DNA of 64,000 nt from an uncultured Flavobacteriaceae bacterium (GCA_947500585.1 CANMSN010000001.1:434001-498000), one strand, 5' to 3'; counted from the stretch's first letter, positions 46,429-55,622 are shown. Numbers and translations: made by a program. Notes: generated by a model from the sequence alone, not told the origin.

Positions 46429-47109
46429 TCAATTTTCTTTTGCTTTTTTATAAGATGGATTTGTAGTTTCACCCATCGTAAAATGAATCGATTTTGCTTC
46501 CTCTAAGGTGTGATCTTCCAAACGTGTGAAAATAATTCTATCTAAATTAAATTGTTTGGATCTTCCTGAAATTACGAGTTTATAGGTCTCTCCTGCTTTA
46601 AATACATATTTCGCATGCCGTTTATTTTTTGGACCGCCTAAATCTAAACGTTCTGCATATTCAAATGCGTTTGCTCCTCCTCCAAACATTTTAGTATCCT
46701 TGATTAATGCACTTTTAGGTGCATCATCTAAATGCGTATCTCCAGCATCTGGACTTTCAAGATAGTCTCCAATTACTCTTACATAACAATCATTACTTTT
46801 ATCATGAGCATCAGGGGGTGTAATACGTTTTCTAGCTCTCAAAAAAAGTTGATACAAACCACCTTTATCAATCTTAAAAACATATTCTAAAGGCGATGTT
46901 GCTGGTCCTTTACCTGTTGCGTTTCCTGTAAACTCTAAATGACCAGTTCCTTTATAATCAGCTACATCTTTTTTTAATACCCATAAATCATACGGTGAAT
47001 TTGTATGCTCCGCTTCCATAATGACCAAACCATTTTTTTCTTGATATTGTTGTGCATTTAGATTGATACAAACCAATGTGAATAGGAATATGTGCGCCTT
47101 CTTTATCAT
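46429..47109 (-). CDS. Secreted carbohydrate-binding-like protein
   Basis: A 226-residue protein with a signal peptide (to 19). The rest is one beta-sandwich resembling the GH115 C-terminal or malectin/CBM35-like domain: NGLVIMEAEHTNSP at the start, LEYVFKIDKGGLYQLFLRARKR in the middle and YKLVISGRSKQFNLDRIIF near the end. It has no catalytic domain. It may be a stand-alone glycan-binding protein. It lies 14 bases from the DUF1080 fusion gene upstream and 64 bases from DUF1593 downstream. Confidence 0.65.
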   Translation of the reverse strand: MIKKAHIFLFTLVCINLNAQQYQEKNGLVIMEAEHTNSPYDLWVLKKDVADYKGTGHLEFTGNATGKGPATSPLEYVFKIDKGGLYQLFLRARKRITPPDAHDKSNDCYVRVIGDYLESPDAGDTHLDDAPKSALIKDTKMFGGGANAFEYAERLDLGGPKNKRHAKYVFKAGETYKLVISGRSKQFNLDRIIFTRLEDHTLEEAKSIHFTMGETTNPSYKKAKEN

Positions 47110-47123
47110 GCGAGTTTATTGCA

Positions 47124-48710
47124 TTACTTCAAAAATACTTCTGCTGGAATAATTTCATCAAATTCTTTGATCTGAATATTTCTGTAATATATTTCAGCAG
47201 TTTCAGATTGAAACCCAAAAATTCCTGCTCCAGGTTGTAAATTGAAAGCCATATTGACAATTTTACCATTAATCTTATGAATGGCATATTGATTTCCCAT
47301 CACAATGATTTCGCATTTGTTCCATTTGTTATTTAACGCATTAAACTTTTTTGTAGGTGATGCAAAGTGCAACCAATGTTTTTCATTGTAAAGCTTACCG
47401 CCATCGTCTGGATGTAAATATCTTGTGTCGTCATTGCAATACCAATCGTAATTTGAACCTGCTGGTCTTATTAAATCGCCTGTATGATTGAGATCTGTTG
47501 TATGATCGTAACGAATTTGATATTCAATTCCAACTGGCCACACTTTATCGTTTATTACATGGTAATACACACCAGCATCGTATTGCCATTTATCAAAATT
47601 ATTCGCAATATTTTCACCCCATTTGTATTCAAATTTTAGAATGTATTTACTGTACGATTTTTTGGTGTAAATAAGTCCGTGCGTATCATTAGCACCTGTA
47701 TTTAAATTATATTCTTTAGGAAAAGCATCGCCAAAAATGTGAATCATATCATCTTCAATGGCAAAAACCTTTTTCGCCATATCTTCGTCACCACTTCTAA
47801 TTTTTAAATACCATCCATCTAAATTCTTTCCATTAAAAATGGTTTTAAATCCTTTTTTAGATTTGGGCTTTGTGTTTGTAGGATTTCCACAAGAAATAGA
47901 TTCTAATACAGGCTTATAATCTTGCCAACCTGCATTTTCATTACCGCCATTTTGTGCACCAGTAACCAACCACCATAACATTCCAGAATCTGAAGAATCG
48001 AATGTGTTTTTGTCGTTTCTACTAAATAACCATTGCAGTTTAGGATTATCAGAATCGCGCATCCAGAACGCATTCTCAACTTTTGTATTCCACTCGGTTT
48101 TATTTTGATTTTTAATTCTGATTGTATTTACTCCAAGTGCTTTTATATCTTCCCAAGTATGTGTCATTTCTGGAGGTGAAACGTGGTCTTCATTAAACCA
48201 AGAAGAATGAGAAATACAATTGATGAATTTTCGTTTTTCGGGTTTTACTGCATTAATGTAACGCCAAGGAATTTCCATTGGTCCACCAATACAAAACCAT
48301 AAAGGGTTATTTGCTGTAGATTTTTCAGCCTCAAGTTTAAAATTTGCTATGGCTTTGTCCAACTGTGTTTGGATGTCAAATACTTTTGAAGGATTGACAT
48401 TAAAAAATTCAACAGCATTATTCATGCTTTCTTGCATTTCAGCATACTGACCTTTTTTGTTTTTCAAATGACTGGAGTGATCAAAATGCACCATTTTCGC
48501 TTTTAAACCTAGACCATCTAACAATGCCAAATTCATTGGTGCTGCTACATAATCGTCTTTGTCATAATTGTTACCATCATGCGAAATGGCAATTCTTCCT
48601 CCAGGATAATTTATAAGAGGTTTGTATTGTGCTATGGCTGAGTAACTAACCAGTAATACACCCAATATGCTACTTACAATTATCTTATTTATTTTTATAC
48701 TAACACACAT
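47124..48710 (-). CDS. Fusion of nucleoside-hydrolase-like domain and DUF1080
   Basis: A 528-residue secreted protein. The N-terminal half (about 30-285) has GGRIAISHDGNNYDKDDYVAAPMNLALL and NPLWFCIGGPMEIPW, related in layout to DUF1593/nucleoside-hydrolase folds. The second half (about 295-528) is a DUF1080 domain: KGFKTIFNGKNLDGWYL, SKYILKFEYKWG, DAGVYYHV and PGAGIFGFQSE. DUF1080 suggests action on 3-keto sugars. The fusion makes a direct functional link between the two families likely. It is in the leftward operon starting at 51145. Confidence 0.7.
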   Translation of the reverse strand: MCVSIKINKIIVSSILGVLLVSYSAIAQYKPLINYPGGRIAISHDGNNYDKDDYVAAPMNLALLDGLGLKAKMVHFDHSSHLKNKKGQYAEMQESMNNAVEFFNVNPSKVFDIQTQLDKAIANFKLEAEKSTANNPLWFCIGGPMEIPWRYINAVKPEKRKFINCISHSSWFNEDHVSPPEMTHTWEDIKALGVNTIRIKNQNKTEWNTKVENAFWMRDSDNPKLQWLFSRNDKNTFDSSDSGMLWWLVTGAQNGGNENAGWQDYKPVLESISCGNPTNTKPKSKKGFKTIFNGKNLDGWYLKIRSGDEDMAKKVFAIEDDMIHIFGDAFPKEYNLNTGANDTHGLIYTKKSYSKYILKFEYKWGENIANNFDKWQYDAGVYYHVINDKVWPVGIEYQIRYDHTTDLNHTGDLIRPAGSNYDWYCNDDTRYLHPDDGGKLYNEKHWLHFASPTKKFNALNNKWNKCEIIVMGNQYAIHKINGKIVNMAFNLQPGAGIFGFQSETAEIYYRNIQIKEFDEIIPAEVFLK

Positions 48711-48878
48711 ATTTATTACTTAAATACTAATATCAACTTTAGGTCTTTTAATGCTATAAAATAAAGTCTTATTTCCGGAATTGTGTTCCTTAAATCAATT
48801 TAAATGTTGTTCATTTCTCTTTTTTTGACAGAAAAAAAAGTTTTCAATAGTATAAATACATTTTATTAAGTTAAAAAA

Positions 48879-50072
48879 TTATTTTTTCCAAGATATTTTA
48901 GCTTTACCAGTTTCTGTATTTACCCAAACACTAGCGTGCTCAAACTCTCGAGTAAATTCCCAGACATCTAGTGAGGTTCGAACAAAAGCACCTTTTGGAG
49001 CTCCAAGTGGTTTTTGCAATTCTGGATAATCTAATAAAGAACCATGAGCCAGTTGCCAACCCCAACCATATTGAAAATATGAATAAGGTTGCGCACCAAT
49101 TAAATAACAAGCATGATAGTATTCCAATTTTTCTTTTGAAAGTTTGGCTAATTGCTCATTCCGTTTACGTCCCTTATAATAATCTTTATTATTTTTTGCT
49201 TCATCACTGTACTCAACACCAATACGAAAAATTGATATTTTTCCTGCTTTGGCAATTCGAAGCATGTCTTTCCAATCTTTCATTAATCGTTCTTTACTTA
49301 GGAACTCGTTCTTATAATGCTCAAACATAATGGCATCTACAGCTGGAAAAACGTACTCCGCTATTTTTTCTTGTGCATTGTTTCCTAGTAAAATTTTGTT
49401 TGGTCCTAATTTTTCTTTTAAAGCCGACATCATCTCGCCCATAGCTTTTTGAACGTCCTCACTTTTGTCTTTACGCAACCAATAAAATCCATGCATCTGG
49501 TCTATAAAAGCACCATCTGCTTCTGAAAATGCGACACCTTTAGCTACTGTATTTACCCACCAATCTCTAAACTCTGGGTTTAAAACATCAAAAAAGAAGG
49601 TGTTTCTACGATGTGCCAATTCTTTGGTTTCAGGATCGATAATTAAGAATTTTTTTAATTCTGGATGTTGGTCTATTTTTTCTTGCGTAAAGTTTTTACT
49701 GTACGATGTAAATGGCCATGCATAAGCTGAATTAAAGTAAAAGAGCACTTTCATATCTGGCTTCACTTTCTTAAAAGCGGCAACATCATGTTTTGCCCCT
49801 AATTCTGCAGCACCGAGTTGTTTGAGACCATGTGATTTTTCAATACAAATAAAGTCTGTTCTTGCAGCAATATGTTTTACTTCTTTAGTATGTAATACAC
49901 GTTCTTGATCACCAAACATATAGTACATAGGCGTAGTATCCCAACTAAATTTGGGATAAAAATCTTGGGCTTCAAAATTACTTCCATCGCTTATTGTTAA
50001 GGTATTTTGTGCAGCAATTGGTAAGCAAAAAACTAATAGAATTAGTTTACAAAAAACAATAGACTTATTCAT
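48879..50072 (-). CDS. Putative TIM-barrel glycoside hydrolase (GHL15-like), paralogue
   Basis: A 397-residue secreted protein (signal to 21), paralogous to 13791-14975. Shared features are FSWDTTPMYYMF, a VLFYFNSAYAWP strand, FFFDVLNPEFRDWWVN, and ADGAFIDQMHG with Asp186/Asp191. AIMFEHYKNEFLSKE carries Glu251, 60 residues after Asp191, the usual Asp/Glu spacing of a barrel active site. Such single-domain barrels are also found among recently described fucanases (GH168 type), but I cannot confirm membership. It is the second gene after element F. Confidence 0.6.
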   Translation of the reverse strand: MNKSIVFCKLILLVFCLPIAAQNTLTISDGSNFEAQDFYPKFSWDTTPMYYMFGDQERVLHTKEVKHIAARTDFICIEKSHGLKQLGAAELGAKHDVAAFKKVKPDMKVLFYFNSAYAWPFTSYSKNFTQEKIDQHPELKKFLIIDPETKELAHRRNTFFFDVLNPEFRDWWVNTVAKGVAFSEADGAFIDQMHGFYWLRKDKSEDVQKAMGEMMSALKEKLGPNKILLGNNAQEKIAEYVFPAVDAIMFEHYKNEFLSKERLMKDWKDMLRIAKAGKISIFRIGVEYSDEAKNNKDYYKGRKRNEQLAKLSKEKLEYYHACYLIGAQPYSYFQYGWGWQLAHGSLLDYPELQKPLGAPKGAFVRTSLDVWEFTREFEHASVWVNTETGKAKISWKK

Positions 50073-50092
50073 TTTTGATATGTATCAATACT

Positions 50093-51145
50093 TTAATTAG
50101 GAATCCAGCCATCAATTTTAACAAAAAATCCAGCAGAAGGGTCTCCATCATGACAGGCAAGAAAAAGATATTCTGGTTCTCCATTTTTCCATAAAATATG
50201 TGGGCGTTCGGTACGCGCTAATTCATCTCCAAAGTATTGTTCATTTGTTTTGTAACCAATCTCTGGTCTATCCCAATCAATACCATCTTTTGACTTATAA
50301 ATCAATCCTGGGCGATTACCTCCTGCCTTTATTTCCTTGGGAGGAATAGGGTTTCCTTCCAGCATATTTCTTACTCCTTTTCTATCTTCCACAATCATAT
50401 AATACATACCTTTATAATAAAAAGCGTAACAATCTTCAATATCTAAATCCTTATCCGCATAACTAATCAGAGGGTTTTCTAGGTTATTCATATAGGGGCC
50501 TTCAATATGATCGCTTATCGCCAAAGAAATTTCACGATGTCTTGTTGTACCAAAAGTGTCAGACATAGATTTATAATAAATTCTGAATTTTCCATCTTCA
50601 TCTTGTAAAAAAGTTGGGTTTGAGGCATGTACAATATTTGCACCATCGGCTTGAGTTCCCGATGCCTTGATAATGGGATTATATTCACTTTCTTTCCACG
50701 GACCATCCAACGACTTCGAGGTTGCAATACCTATTTCTTGATTGAACCCGGGTGTATCTCTAGACTTTAACAAATAGACCAAAACATAGGTGTCTTCTAC
50801 TTGGGATATTTGCGGATTATGATAGGTATGTGTTTTGCTAGCAAAAGTTGTATCTACAAAAGTATAAGGCCCTTCTGGTGAATTAGCTGTATAGTGTACT
50901 ATTTTACTATCTTTTATCCAGCTTCCATCATTTGGAATAGCCGACATAAATACATGTAATTTTCCAGAGTCATCATAAATTGGTGCCATACACCAATGCC
51001 ACCAATTTTCTGGCGCATCAAGAATATAATCTCCTGCAACATGAGATTTAACAAAAGATGATTCCTTTACGGATAGGTCTGTTTTACAGGAAAAAGACAA
51101 AGAGATTATTGCAATCAATGCTAGGATTTGAATTTTATTTTTCAT
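50093..51145 (-). CDS. Beta-propeller glycosidase (GH43/GH117-like) lipoprotein
   Basis: A 350-residue lipoprotein (SFSC, Cys20) with the repeats of a five-bladed propeller: WCMAPIYDDSGKLHVFMS, SKIVHYTANSPEGPYTFVD, HNPQISQVEDTYVLVYL, NPTFLQDEDGKFRIYYK and EDCYAFYYKGMYYMIVEDR. Such clan-F-type folds include GH43 and GH117. The catalytic residues and sugar are not resolved. It is the first gene of the leftward operon, 46 bases from element F. Confidence 0.75.
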   Translation of the reverse strand: MKNKIQILALIAIISLSFSCKTDLSVKESSFVKSHVAGDYILDAPENWWHWCMAPIYDDSGKLHVFMSAIPNDGSWIKDSKIVHYTANSPEGPYTFVDTTFASKTHTYHNPQISQVEDTYVLVYLLKSRDTPGFNQEIGIATSKSLDGPWKESEYNPIIKASGTQADGANIVHASNPTFLQDEDGKFRIYYKSMSDTFGTTRHREISLAISDHIEGPYMNNLENPLISYADKDLDIEDCYAFYYKGMYYMIVEDRKGVRNMLEGNPIPPKEIKAGGNRPGLIYKSKDGIDWDRPEIGYKTNEQYFGDELARTERPHILWKNGEPEYLFLACHDGDPSAGFFVKIDGWIPN

Positions 51146-51191
51146 GATATTTTATTGAAATGTAAATATCACAAGAAACTACTTTAATTAA

Positions 51192-51219
51192 CTTTCTCTA
51201 TTTACCCTTTATCTTGCTC
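51192..51219 (-). promoter_or_regulatory. Conserved PUL element F
   Basis: On the minus strand reads GAGCAAGATAAAGGGTAAAT, then an AGAGAAAG block. It is 46 bases upstream of the ATG at 51145. Its spacing matches elements A and C. Confidence 0.6.
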
Positions 51220-51270
51220 TAATAGTGTATTAGTAAAAAAAAGACTGTAAAGATTAATTCTGTATCGACT

Positions 51271-51501
51271 TTATAAATTATCTCCATCATCAATATCACT
51301 ACTCAAATTACATAATTGAAATCGAGGCTAATTATTTATAGTTTTATCATAAGGCCTTTATAAACTCAATCGAATATGTTTTGTTAGTCTTTTAAATTTT
51401 GGTACTCCACCATAGATAAAGAGCATCTAAATCATTAACCTCTCTGCAGCTTACCAACCCAAATCATCTGTATAAAAAATAATGATATTTGGTTTTTCCA
51501 T
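51271..51501 (-). pseudogene. Sulfatase relic at the right PUL edge
   Basis: Minus-strand pieces of an S1 sulfatase. The N-terminal piece MEKPNIIIFYTDDLGW, then a stop, lies at 51451-51501. The C-terminal piece RPYDKTINN, a stop, and PRFQLCNLSSDIDDGDNL, at 51271-51357, matches RPNDKAIDSLPKFQLYNLSNDI of the sulfatase at 34860-36401. The whole middle is gone. Together with the decayed sulfatase at 3.2-3.9 kb, the PUL now has sulfatase debris at both ends. Confidence 0.75.
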
Positions 51502-51668
51502 AATTTCTTGACTATAAACTAAGTCTACTACTAATAAGAAAAAATGGTATTAAAACTTTGATTTTTTATTTTCTTATAATTTCACTTGGCGCACGAGTGG
51601 TTTCGATAACTTGAAAAATTCTGGCATCACTGAGTATGGAGAATACGAGAAAGTTGTAAAAAGTATTA

Positions 51669-52346
51669 ATGGACTATTATGAACAGTGGATTCCGTTAAT
51701 AAAATCTTTTGAATATGATTTTGAGCAATCGGTTATTAAATCAGATGATTATTGGAGTTTTGAAGATGAATATGCCTATGATGTTACTTTAAGGCTCGCA
51801 CGAAAACTCATAGCAAATGGCGCAAAAGTTTATATTATTATTAAAGATGAAAATGATGGCATTAGAGATGAAAAAGTCTTAGAAGTAGATTATGATGAAG
51901 TTAACTACCCAAACAACCCTATTTCTTTAAGCCAGAAGCTACGATTAATAGAACGCACAAAAGCAGTAAATAACTTATTCCTAAAACATAAAGGCGCATA
52001 CCAAAGATTAATAGTAACACATATAGATAGCCAAACTAAAGGCAAAAATATTGATGTCTTTTTTTACCACCACAACAAGAGTAAAAGCGGCAAAAAATTA
52101 GCCCAAAACATTCATAATTCGTTTAAGGAAAAATATGCTGAACATCAACCCAACAGGATATATTCGGGTACTGTAAACTCAAGAAGCTTGTATGTTATAC
52201 AAAACACATTACCTGCAATGGTTTATATTGAATTAGGAAATATTAAAAACAAAAAAGACCAAAAGCGCATTCTTGATTATGAAAACAGAGATGCTTTAGC
52301 AAATTGGATTTATGGTGGCTTATTGGTGGATTTTGGGGAGAACTAA
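51669..52346 (+). CDS. Truncated N-acetylmuramoyl-L-alanine amidase (Amidase_3)
   Basis: A 225-residue protein that matches the C-terminal two-thirds of Amidase_3 peptidoglycan amidases. DVTLRLARKLIANGAKVYI matches the helix with the Glu ligand nearby (FEDEYAYD). IVTHIDSQTKGKNIDVFFYHHN corresponds to the SIHAN zinc segment, and PAMVYIELGNIKNKKD to the VELGF segment. The usual N-terminal zinc motif with GHGG is absent, and no signal peptide is present, so the gene looks 5'-truncated at the PUL border. A short open stretch (51578-51678) reads in another frame and may be residual sequence. Activity is doubtful. Confidence 0.6.
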   Translation: MDYYEQWIPLIKSFEYDFEQSVIKSDDYWSFEDEYAYDVTLRLARKLIANGAKVYIIIKDENDGIRDEKVLEVDYDEVNYPNNPISLSQKLRLIERTKAVNNLFLKHKGAYQRLIVTHIDSQTKGKNIDVFFYHHNKSKSGKKLAQNIHNSFKEKYAEHQPNRIYSGTVNSRSLYVIQNTLPAMVYIELGNIKNKKDQKRILDYENRDALANWIYGGLLVDFGEN

Positions 52347-52364
52347 TAATATCTTATTAAGCTC

Positions 52365-52622
52365 TTAATCAAATTTTTCTATTAATTGCATTGGAAATTG
52401 TTGTTTAAGTTTATCTTGTTCATCACGATAAGCTTCATTATTATCCCATCTGTGTTCTTTGAAAATTATTTGATTTTGTTTACGCACGTCAAACGTAGCT
52501 TTACAATGAGATGACAGTACATTAATATAATCTTGATATGTTGCTCCATTTTGGTAAGAATATTCAAAAAGTATTTCTTTATCCCGCAAAGTATAAGGTT
52601 CGTGGATGCGCAGCATACACAA
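52365..52622 (-). CDS. Small hypothetical protein
   Basis: An 83-85-residue ORF. The given start is TTG at 52622; an ATG two codons later (52616) is also possible. The frame remains open upstream without an ATG for about 25 codons. It is rich in charged residues and Gln (KEHRWDNNEAYRDEQDKLKQQ). No family is recognised and no export signal is seen. It converges with the truncated amidase, 18 bases apart. It could be a fragment of a larger decayed gene. Confidence 0.35.
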   Translation of the reverse strand: MCMLRIHEPYTLRDKEILFEYSYQNGATYQDYINVLSSHCKATFDVRKQNQIIFKEHRWDNNEAYRDEQDKLKQQFPMQLIEKFD

Positions 52623-52891
52623 GAGAACCGTTTGCTGCGCTCTATGAATCTTATAGATTGTTAGGTAGTAGTTATCATAAGGGTTTTCCTTAGTTTATAA
52701 ATATACTAAAAGTTAGTCAGAGCGCAGTCTATACTTTGCGGGTTAGGTAGAATAAGCAAACAGTAGAAATTTTAAATTTTATGATAAGCAAATAAGGTTG
52801 AGTTGATACTTGACTTATGATGTTCTAATGCTATTAATTTATCTATTGCCTAAAAAATTTAATGTTTCGTTTGCGTGCCCTTGTGGTTATC

Positions 52892-54073
52892 CTACCTAAC
52901 AATATATTTTTCAAATTCTTCAGAAAATTTTTCTTCTGAAAATTTTAAACCATTTATTTTCACAACACTTCCTATAGAAATTGCTAGCGTATCCATTGGA
53001 ATTTGGTTGTCAGCAAAATCTGGCAGGCTATAATAAAATGGTATTTTATTATCAGTAGTATCTTTTAAACTCAAAACATCTTTTAAGATCCTAAACTTAA
53101 TCGCCCTTACATCATATCTTTCAGTCAATACATCTTCAGAAAGGACATATAGAATTCTTCTTTGATTTATACTTATTAGTTCTGCCTCAATTTTTTTAAT
53201 ATGTTTTATATCTAAATTTTTATCAGCTGAAATTTGAACTAAAATATGATTAATTAATTCTTCTCTCAAATTTTTACTTTCATTTACAATTACACTCGTG
53301 ATATCATTAAGATCTATTCTTTTTTTATTTTCAGTATATATTGCTAAATCTCCTTTAATATCCAATTCTACTTTAAAGGAAATTCTTGGATTTCTCCAAT
53401 CAAGAGGCTCATCATGAAATTTTGAATTAGGTAAATTTATTATGGGGTTATTTTCAAGTAAGCCATTGTCTATGGATTTATAATCAACAATATCTATTCG
53501 ACTTAAGCCAAATGATAAGGCAAAAAGAATTACTAAATGAAGTAACTGTATTTTTATACGGTGCTTTGGAATAGCTCTAGATAAAGCCTTCCAAGATTCT
53601 AAATACAACACAAAGAGCAAGAGGTAAGCATAAAATTTAAAAGAAGGCAAAAAGTTAACATCAATGCAACACATTGCAATAATACCAAAAACAAGCCCAA
53701 TTTTCACAAACCAATAACTAAAAGAAAAGTTGAGAAATATTTGATCATTTAGAATCCTTTTTCTTATTGGATTTAATCTAGAAATGGCTCTCGAAGGTCT
53801 ACTAACAAGTGAAAGTATAGCTATAGAGTTTCCAAAAACTATTGATAAGCCTGCAAAGAATAAATTATAAAAACTTCTTTCTGAACTGCTGAAGATATAT
53901 GGTGTATTATCATAACCTGAAGAAAACAGCCTAAATACCTCATTTAAAGTATAAAGAAAACTATAAATCGACAAAGTTGACAATAGACCAATTATAATAG
54001 AAATTACAACCCAGTTTGTTGGAACACGTTTAAAGCTTAGACGAGAATCATAAAAAAGCCTACTAAATTTCAT
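52892..54073 (-). CDS. Multi-pass membrane protein with ExbD-like C-terminal domain
   Basis: About 393 residues from the ATG at 54073. A longer TTG start at 54115 adds 14 residues but seems less likely, since MKFSRLFYDSRLSFKR is a good cytosolic lead into the first helix. Five or six hydrophobic segments lie in the first ~210 residues (VVISIIIGLLSTLSIYSFL, FAGLSIVFGNSIAILSLV, FYAYLLLFVLYLESW, LLHLVILFALSFGLS). The C-terminal soluble part contains LINHILVQISADKNLDIKHIKKIEAEL, which resembles the ExbD/TolR core. Its function is unknown. It is not obviously part of the PUL. Confidence 0.5.
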   Translation of the reverse strand: MKFSRLFYDSRLSFKRVPTNWVVISIIIGLLSTLSIYSFLYTLNEVFRLFSSGYDNTPYIFSSSERSFYNLFFAGLSIVFGNSIAILSLVSRPSRAISRLNPIRKRILNDQIFLNFSFSYWFVKIGLVFGIIAMCCIDVNFLPSFKFYAYLLLFVLYLESWKALSRAIPKHRIKIQLLHLVILFALSFGLSRIDIVDYKSIDNGLLENNPIINLPNSKFHDEPLDWRNPRISFKVELDIKGDLAIYTENKKRIDLNDITSVIVNESKNLREELINHILVQISADKNLDIKHIKKIEAELISINQRRILYVLSEDVLTERYDVRAIKFRILKDVLSLKDTTDNKIPFYYSLPDFADNQIPMDTLAISIGSVVKINGLKFSEEKFSEEFEKYIVR

Positions 54074-54156
54074 ACGGCAGATATCAATACTATTATTAGT
54101 ATGAATTATCCCCAAATAGTTACAGGAGATGACAACAATTTAAATTAGATAAATTA

Positions 54157-55512
54157 TTATCCTATCAACCCCTTAACATCCTCAAAATCCAAACCGCCAT
54201 AATTACCAGAACTCATTAATAATAAGGCTTTATTTTCAAAATTCTGTGAGAATAAAAAGTTTTTAAAATCGTGTGGATTGGTATAAATAATTAAATCATC
54301 ACGTTCAAAAGCATTAGCTATTTGCTCGTGGGTGACTTCTTCTAATTTTTTAATTTCAACCGCATGCGGCGAATAAAAAACTACAGCGACATCGGCAGCA
54401 TCAAGTGCACCTTTGTATTCTTTTAAAAACTCGGCGTTTAAACTACTATAGGTATGTAACTCTAAACAGGCCACTAAAGTTCTATTGTCGTATTGCTCTT
54501 TTACAGCATTGGTTGTAGCTTCTACTTTACTTGGCGAATGTGCAAAATCTTTATACGCCACACTAGTTTTACTTTCGGCTATTTTTTCTAAACGTTTACT
54601 TGCACCTTTAAAAGTTGAAATGGCTTCGTAAAAATCGTCCTCATCAATCCCCATATGTTGGCAAATCCATTTGGCTCCAGCAAGGTTATTTAAGTTATGT
54701 TTCCCAAAAACCTCAATAGGCAAATCACCTTCTGGAGTTTCTAAAAGTGTTTGTCCGTTTTCTACAGTATATTCTGGTGTTTTATAAGCAATTTTTCTAA
54801 TGGTATTTTCACTTGCTTCCACTACCCGCTTTACTTCTGGATCTTCTTCATTGTAATTAATACTTCCACCACTAACTATTGAATCAACAAAAATGTTAAA
54901 CTGTTCTACATAATTATCATAGGTTGGAAATACATTAATATGATCCCAAGCAATACCACTCAATAAAGCGATGTTTGGTTTATATAAATGAAACTTCGGA
55001 CGCCTATCTATGGGCGAACTTAAATACTCATCGCCTTCTAATACTATAAAATCGTTGTCTTCAGTCAGTTTTACCATCACATCAAAACCTTCTAATTGTG
55101 CACCAACCATATAATCGACATCTTTGTCGTGATAATGCATCACATGTAAAATCATAGAAGTTATGGTTGTTTTTCCGTGACTTCCTCCAATAACTACTCG
55201 TGTTTTGTGTTTAGATTGTTCATATAAAAACTCAGGATAGCTATAAATTTTAAGTCCTAATTCTTGGGCTTTTAATAGCTCTGGATTATCTTCCTTGGCG
55301 TGCATACCTAAAACAATGGCATCCAAATGGCTTGTTATTTTTTCTGGGTACCAACCAAACGTTTCGGGCAATAACCCTTTAGCTTCTAATCTAGATTTTG
55401 AGGGTTCGAAAATAGTATCATCGCTTCCTGTTACATGGTATCCTTTATTATGAAGTGCGAGTGCTAAATTGTGCATTGCAGCACCTCCAATGGCTATAAA
55501 ATGTACGTTCAT
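54157..55512 (-). CDS. mpl: UDP-N-acetylmuramate:L-Ala-gamma-D-Glu-meso-DAP ligase
   Basis: A 451-residue Mur-ligase-family enzyme that recycles murein tripeptide by joining it to UDP-MurNAc with ATP in the cytoplasm. It has the MurC-like N-terminal Rossmann motif IAIGGAAMHNLA (7-18), the P-loop GGSHGKTT (109-116), GDEYLSSPIDRRPKF and the central KDFAHSPSKVEATTNAV. The GGAAMHNLA start and the SPIDRRPKF block are more like Mpl than MurC. It is a housekeeping gene marking the backbone right of the PUL. Confidence 0.88.
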   Translation of the reverse strand: MNVHFIAIGGAAMHNLALALHNKGYHVTGSDDTIFEPSKSRLEAKGLLPETFGWYPEKITSHLDAIVLGMHAKEDNPELLKAQELGLKIYSYPEFLYEQSKHKTRVVIGGSHGKTTITSMILHVMHYHDKDVDYMVGAQLEGFDVMVKLTEDNDFIVLEGDEYLSSPIDRRPKFHLYKPNIALLSGIAWDHINVFPTYDNYVEQFNIFVDSIVSGGSINYNEEDPEVKRVVEASENTIRKIAYKTPEYTVENGQTLLETPEGDLPIEVFGKHNLNNLAGAKWICQHMGIDEDDFYEAISTFKGASKRLEKIAESKTSVAYKDFAHSPSKVEATTNAVKEQYDNRTLVACLELHTYSSLNAEFLKEYKGALDAADVAVVFYSPHAVEIKKLEEVTHEQIANAFERDDLIIYTNPHDFKNFLFSQNFENKALLLMSSGNYGGLDFEDVKGLIG

Positions 55513-55622
55513 AAAACAAATATCTGTTTATAAGTTTAAAGTTCAAAACAGATTAAGATTTAAAGTTGAAATGAAGTTTAATTATAGTATTGATTTTTTA
55601 CCAATGACTGGATTACTAAATA

